Shown here: positions 1 to 5,660 of the stretch, piece after piece | Layout of the letters: each line of letters starts with the position of its first letter | Numbering within the stretch: position 1 is the first letter of the stretch | DNA from: an uncultured bacterium | Lineage (GTDB): Bacteria > Bacillota > Clostridia > Lachnospirales > Lachnospiraceae | NCBI GenBank assembly: GCA_937916345.1 | Contig: CALFUE010000072.1 | Coordinates: 1 to 5,660, forward strand | Reading direction: 5' to 3' | Length of the DNA stretch: 5,660 bases | Position numbers and translations under genes: made by a program | The notes under the pieces: generated by a model | Seen by the model: only the letters and a program-made list of their open reading frames with translations | Databases searched by the model: none | What the model was told of the DNA's origin: nothing

Positions 1-986
1 CTGCATTCCTCTTCCATTTCACTCGGCCAAACGCTTACATGGACCTCGCCTATATGCGCCTTTCTGAGGAAAAACATGCAAAGTCTGGACTGTCCTATTC
101 CACCTCCGATGGTGAGAGGCAGAGTATGGTCCGCTATCATCCTGTGATATTCGTAGTTCATCCTGTCTGTGGCGTTCGCAGCCTCAAGCTGTGACTTTAA
201 CGAATTCTCATCCACCCTGATACCCATTGAGGAAACCTCGATGGAATCATCAAGAACCTGATCATAGAAAAGTATATCTCCGTTCAGCTCCCAGTCGTCA
301 TAGTCAGGAGCCCTGCCGTCGTGAGGCTTCCCGCTCTTCAGCATTTTTCCGATCTGCATCAGAAATACGCATTTCTTCTCGCGCACGATTTCCCGCTCTC
401 TCTCGTGAGCCGAAAGGGTGGGGTACATATCCTCCAGCTCCTGGGTAGTAACGAAGAAGGGCGTATCGCAGATCTCGTGGTCGAGCACCGGGTATCTCAG
501 GGATACCTTTCTTTTTGTGAAGACGATGGCTTTTACTATAGATCTGACGGTTTCCTTCAGGAATTCAGGATTCCTCTGCTCTCTCGTAATGACCTTTTCC
601 CAGTCCCACTGATCCACGAATATGGAGTGAAAATTGTCCACATCGTCGTCACGGCGAATGGCGTTCATATCGGTATATATTCCCTCTCCCACCTTGTATC
701 CGTAGCGGTAGAGGGCCATTCTCTTCCATTTTGCAAGAGACTGTACGACCTCGGCCTCATTCCCGGTCTCCTTTATATCGAAATCAACCTTTCTCTCCAC
801 GCCATTCAAGTCGTCGTTTATCCCATTTCCCTTCTGAACGATAAGGGGCGCGGTAACTCTGTCGAGGGTCACTGCAAAGGAAAGTGTCTGCTGAAACACA
901 TCCTTGATGTACTTGATGGCGTGCTGAGTTTCCCTGAGGGAAAGAGCTGATGAGTAACCCTCGGGAATATAGATCTGTCTGGACAT
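1..986 (-). CDS. asnA: Aspartate-ammonia ligase AsnA (asparagine synthetase A), 3' end cut by window edge
   Basis: AsnA makes asparagine from aspartate, ammonia and ATP (giving AMP and PPi) in the cytoplasm. Its fold is related to class II aminoacyl-tRNA synthetases. I translated the minus strand from ATG at 986 and found 328 codons with no stop, continuing past base 1. Family-typical blocks appear in order: QKGNGINDDLNG (residues 51-62), RRDDDVDNFHSIFVDQWDWE (111-130), GKPHDGRAPDYDDW (219-232), LNGDIL (234-239), SSMGIRVD (252-259) and the class II-like GGGIGQSRL (294-302). The E. coli enzyme has 330 residues, so only a few are probably missing. The start is fixed by MSRQIYIPEGY and a strong AGAGGAGG site 9 bases upstream. 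It lies 30 bases after purN with no terminator between, so it is probably the last or next gene of the same transcript. Plus-strand frames here are antisense shadows. Identity is very secure; only the C-terminus is unseen. Confidence 0.96.
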   Translation of the reverse strand, partial: MSRQIYIPEGYSSALSLRETQHAIKYIKDVFQQTLSFAVTLDRVTAPLIVQKGNGINDDLNGVERKVDFDIKETGNEAEVVQSLAKWKRMALYRYGYKVGEGIYTDMNAIRRDDDVDNFHSIFVDQWDWEKVITREQRNPEFLKETVRSIVKAIVFTKRKVSLRYPVLDHEICDTPFFVTTQELEDMYPTLSAHEREREIVREKKCVFLMQIGKMLKSGKPHDGRAPDYDDWELNGDILFYDQVLDDSIEVSSMGIRVDENSLKSQLEAANATDRMNYEYHRMIADHTLPLTIGGGIGQSRLCMFFLRKAHIGEVHVSVWPSEMEEEC

Positions 987-995
987 TGATGATTT

Positions 996-1003
996 CCTCC
1001 TCT
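996..1003 (-). promoter_or_regulatory. Shine-Dalgarno site of asnA
   Basis: The minus strand reads AGAGGAGG, ending 9 bases before the asnA ATG at 986. It is the strongest ribosome binding site in the window. It lies in the 30-base gap after the purN stop, so asnA can initiate independently of purN translation. No promoter or hairpin is apparent in that gap. Confidence 0.8.
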
Positions 1004-1016
1004 ATTAATTATAGCC

Positions 1017-1619
1017 TTATTTCTTATCTCCAAGAAGTATTCTTCCGTCAGCGATATCGCTGATGACTTCTACCAAAAAAGTGTGCTCCCTCTCCAGGAC
1101 ACGGGCTGCAAGGGTATCGGGGTCATCCCCGGGCAAGACCGGGACCTTTACCTGTGCCACGATCTCTCCGCTGTCGTAGAACTCATTTACCCTGTGAATG
1201 GTAATGCCTGTCTCTTTTTCCCCGGCCTCTATCACAGCTCTGTGGACATTGATGCCGTACATACCCTTGCCGCCGTACTTCGGCAGCAGCGCCGGATGTA
1301 TATTGAAGACCCTGTTGTGATAGCGCTTTAATATGGCCGGATGAAGAAGCCTCATGTAGCCCGCGAGAAATACCATATCTATTTCCTTACGCTCTAAGAT
1401 CTCAAGCATCCTCTGCGCGAGAGCCTCCTCGCTCCCCTCGGTCTTCACGCTCAGGTGATAATGTTCTATATTTTCATTTTCCGCGCGCAGATGTGCCATG
1501 GAATCGGCGTTATTACCTATCATCACGGCGACGCGCGCATTTATGACGCCGCTCTTACAGCCGTCTATTATCGCCTGCATATCGGTACCACCATGGGACG
1601 CAAATACTGCTATGTTCAT
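1017..1619 (-). CDS. purN: Phosphoribosylglycinamide formyltransferase PurN
   Basis: PurN transfers a formyl group from 10-formyltetrahydrofolate to GAR, the third step of de novo purine synthesis, in the cytoplasm. The 200-residue product starts MNIAVFASHGGTDMQAI, the phosphate-binding N-terminus of the family. The catalytic set is visible: N106 and H108 in FNIHPALLPKYGGKG and the aspartate D149 in FYDSGEIVAQ, equivalent to N106, H108 and D144 of E. coli PurN. The loop after LLPKY reads GGKGMYGINVHRAV, the longer 'GMYG' variant rather than the short PGLHTH form. The ATG at 1619 was chosen over one 10 codons upstream (1649). It sits at the family N-terminus, has AGAGGG 6 bases before it, and overlaps the gatA stop as ATGA, a sign of translational coupling. 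Length is normal and nothing is missing. Confidence 0.95.
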   Translation of the reverse strand: MNIAVFASHGGTDMQAIIDGCKSGVINARVAVMIGNNADSMAHLRAENENIEHYHLSVKTEGSEEALAQRMLEILERKEIDMVFLAGYMRLLHPAILKRYHNRVFNIHPALLPKYGGKGMYGINVHRAVIEAGEKETGITIHRVNEFYDSGEIVAQVKVPVLPGDDPDTLAARVLEREHTFLVEVISDIADGRILLGDKK

Positions 1620-2905
1620 ATCATTCCCTCTATCTGTCTGGCAAGACAAAACAATAGGTTCTCACTAAATGCTCTGCCCATCAGCTGCGCTCCCTTCGGA
1701 AGAGAATCCTTCTTTTCAACCGGAATACACAGCGCGGGAAGACCCGTCAGGTTTGCGGGTACCGTAAAGGTATCCGCCGCGTACATTTTTACCCTGTCAT
1801 CGTCATAGTGCCCGAGAATCGGCGCCGTGTCTGCCACAACAGGGGATAAGATACAGTCAAATCCTTTTAAGACTTCATCGTAGGCATTCCTTATCAACCG
1901 CCTGATCTTTGAAGCCTTGATGTAATATTCGTCATAAAAGCCCTCGGAAAGTACTAAATTTCCCATTTCAAGCCTGGCTTTTAACTCCGGACAGTAGTCC
2001 GCGTTCCTGTCTCCGTATCTGATGCCGTCGAAGCGCGCCAGGTTTGAGCAGCCCTCCGCGCAGGCAATTATGTAGTAGGCGGGAGCGGCAAACCGCTCTA
2101 TGTCAAAGGAGAATTTAAACTCTCTCACCTTAATCCCCGCTTCCTTAAAACGCCTTATTGCACATATAAGCTCCGAAGCATATTTTTCGGGGACTCCTAT
2201 CACCGGTTTTTCCGGCATCGAATCCGGGTTATAATGAATGGAATTCGAATCTCTCTCATCAAAGCCCGCAATGATGGAAAAAAGCGCCTCGCAGTCATCT
2301 ACACTTGTGGCAAAGGGTCCTATCTGATCCATGGATGATGCGTAGGAGGTAAGTCCAAATCTGGAAACCGCGCCGTAGGTAGGTTTCAAGCCGTATATAC
2401 CGCAGTAGGAGGCAGGTTGTCTCACGGAGCCTCCTGTGTCGGATCCGAGAGCAAGCTCAACCATACCGGCTGCCACCGCCGCCGCAGAGCCTCCGCTTGA
2501 ACCACCTGGAGTCCTGGTCGTATCGTAAGGATTTTTTGTGGATCCGAAGCAGGATGTCTCCGTAGTGGAACCAAAGGCAAATTCATCCATATTGGTCTTT
2601 CCTATGATGATAAGTCCTGCCTCCGTCAGCCTCTCCACTACAGCAGCAGAATATGGCGGAATGAAATCCCTTAATTTTTCCGATGCGCAGGTGGTCTTAA
2701 GTCCCGCAGTCATGATATTGTCCTTTACGGCGATCACCATGCCTGCAAGGGGAGAATCGTATATCCCCCTGTTTATGCCGTCGTCCACTTCACGGGCGCG
2801 TCTCAGCAGAGCCTTTTCATCTGCTACGGTGATAAAGGCGTTTATCTCACTGTCCTTTTCCTCTATCACAGAAAGGGATCGCATGACATTTTCTACCGCT
2901 CCCAT
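1616..2905 (-). CDS. gatA: Asp-tRNA(Asn)/Glu-tRNA(Gln) amidotransferase subunit A, compact form
   Basis: GatA is the glutaminase subunit of GatCAB. It releases ammonia from glutamine, which GatB uses to convert Glu-tRNA(Gln) or Asp-tRNA(Asn) to Gln- or Asn-tRNA. The amidase-signature Ser-cisSer-Lys triad is intact. Counting from the GTG one codon upstream, K62 lies in AVKDNI, S137 in TPGGSSGGSAAA and S161 in GSDTGGSVRQPA. GatA-specific blocks GLKPTYGAVSRFGL, SSMDQIGPF and FTVPANLTGLPAL are present. At 429 residues it is about 55 shorter than the usual ~485. The first helix is missing, as are a stretch around IGVPEKYASEL and the loop before ELKARLEMG. The ATG at 2905 is preferred because GGAGAGG lies 8 bases upstream and it overlaps the gatC stop as TGATG. 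GTG at 2908 would leave only 5 bases. An amidase paralog is possible but less likely given the gatC neighbour. Confidence 0.92.
   Translation of the reverse strand: MGAVENVMRSLSVIEEKDSEINAFITVADEKALLRRAREVDDGINRGIYDSPLAGMVIAVKDNIMTAGLKTTCASEKLRDFIPPYSAAVVERLTEAGLIIIGKTNMDEFAFGSTTETSCFGSTKNPYDTTRTPGGSSGGSAAAVAAGMVELALGSDTGGSVRQPASYCGIYGLKPTYGAVSRFGLTSYASSMDQIGPFATSVDDCEALFSIIAGFDERDSNSIHYNPDSMPEKPVIGVPEKYASELICAIRRFKEAGIKVREFKFSFDIERFAAPAYYIIACAEGCSNLARFDGIRYGDRNADYCPELKARLEMGNLVLSEGFYDEYYIKASKIRRLIRNAYDEVLKGFDCILSPVVADTAPILGHYDDDRVKMYAADTFTVPANLTGLPALCIPVEKKDSLPKGAQLMGRAFSENLLFCLARQIEGMI
1626..1631 (-). promoter_or_regulatory. Shine-Dalgarno site deciding the purN start
   Basis: The minus strand reads AGAGGG 6 bases before the ATG at 1619, inside the last codons of gatA. 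This supports the internal methionine as the true purN start instead of the ATG at 1649, whose ten extra codons (MSCQTDRGND) do not resemble the PurN family. Confidence 0.65.
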
Positions 2906-3099
2906 CACATCATCCTCTCCACTGCCACGAACTCCCCCTCTCTGTCGGGGGCTATATCTATGATGGATGAGGAAGGGATTTTTTCTTTTTCCTCATCGCT
3001 CCTATAGGGACAAGTGATGTCGATTCCGGAAAACATGGGCTCTGTCCCTTCTGTGTCGACCTCTTTTATTATGTCGGTAAAGGAACGGATCACATCCAT
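2905..3099 (-). CDS. gatC: Asp-tRNA(Asn)/Glu-tRNA(Gln) amidotransferase subunit C, short form
   Basis: GatC is the small non-catalytic subunit that wraps GatA and holds it to GatB. The 64-residue product carries the GatC signature: VDTEGTEPM at residues 14-22, an acidic DEEKEKIPSS stretch (35-44) and the terminal block IDIAPDREGEFVAVERMM, matching the family's 'NAPDREDGYFVVPKII'-type end. Family members are usually 90-100 residues with DTEGVEP near residue 45, so about 30 N-terminal residues are absent. They are not hidden upstream: the codons just before the ATG are TAA and TGA, and the bases before that encode the CarB C-terminus. The start has AGAGAGG 8 bases upstream. The position directly before gatA, overlapping it, supports the call. 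It could be a genuine compact lineage variant or a decayed copy. Confidence 0.8.
   Translation of the reverse strand: MDVIRSFTDIIKEVDTEGTEPMFSGIDITCPYRSDEEKEKIPSSSIIDIAPDREGEFVAVERMM
2914..2920 (-). promoter_or_regulatory. Shine-Dalgarno site deciding the gatA start
   Basis: The minus strand reads GGAGAGG within the last codons of gatC. It lies 8 bases from the ATG at 2905 and 5 from the GTG at 2908, favouring the ATG. The 8-base spacing equals that of the gatC site. Confidence 0.65.
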
Positions 3100-3102
3100 T
3101 TA

Positions 3103-5658
<2,556 letters not shown>

Positions 5659-5660
5659 AA

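Noticed and set aside
321..950. Plus-strand frame of 209 codons
   Set aside because: It lies wholly antisense to asnA, whose translation matches the family over its full length. The plus-strand product shows no recognisable motif.
987..1016. Possible promoter or terminator between purN and asnA
   Set aside because: The gap is 30 bases and mostly taken by the asnA ribosome binding site. No GC-rich hairpin with a T-run and no paired -35/-10 elements could be seen.
1455..1808. Plus-strand frame of 117 codons spanning the purN/gatA border
   Set aside because: It is antisense to two well-identified genes and has no recognisable domain or convincing start.
2538..2963. Plus-strand frame of 141 codons over gatA/gatC
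   Set aside because: It is Ser/Thr-rich antisense of the GatA catalytic region, a common shadow with no independent support.

Overview
The window is read almost entirely from the minus strand. It holds five consecutive genes: a chimeric carB-like reading frame at the right, then gatC, gatA, purN and asnA leftward. The asnA frame runs off the left edge with no stop codon, so a search that demands closed reading frames would miss it. There is no non-genic stretch longer than 30 bases. No tRNA, rRNA, CRISPR array, insertion sequence or terminator was seen.

Left part (1 to about 3870, roughly 50% GC): a compact polycistron from what looks like a Clostridia/Lachnospiraceae-type bacterium. This guess rests on protein flavour, AGAGG-type Shine-Dalgarno sites before every gene, and the use of AsnA. 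The gene joints are very tight: a TGATAAATG joint for carB/gatC, TGATG for gatC/gatA, ATGA for gatA/purN, and 30 bases for purN/asnA. The theme is nitrogen transfer. CarB makes carbamoyl phosphate, GatC and GatA are amidotransferase subunits for Asn-tRNA/Gln-tRNA, PurN is the GAR formyltransferase of purine synthesis, and AsnA is the ammonia-dependent asparagine synthetase. GatC (64 aa) and GatA (429 aa) are both unusually short, and gatB is not next to them.

Right part (about 3870 to 5658): one uninterrupted 851-codon frame that appears to be built from three sources. Its C-terminal third belongs with the left operon. Its middle, about 3885 to 5085, is CarB of clearly higher GC (about 60 to 70% in sampled lines) from a different kind of organism. 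Its N-terminal 190 codons (about 40% GC) are not CarB at all. They resemble the N-terminal primase-polymerase-like domain of phage or mobile-element 'virulence-associated E' (VapE) proteins. Both joints are in frame and lie at conserved or CarB-like sequence, and the normal first half of CarB is missing.

The simplest explanation is a metagenome assembly chimera bridging three genomes through short shared sequence, not a new fusion enzyme. A real recombination product cannot be excluded from sequence alone. The left operon is ordinary, credible biology. Its most interesting point is the miniaturised GatC/GatA pair without gatB.
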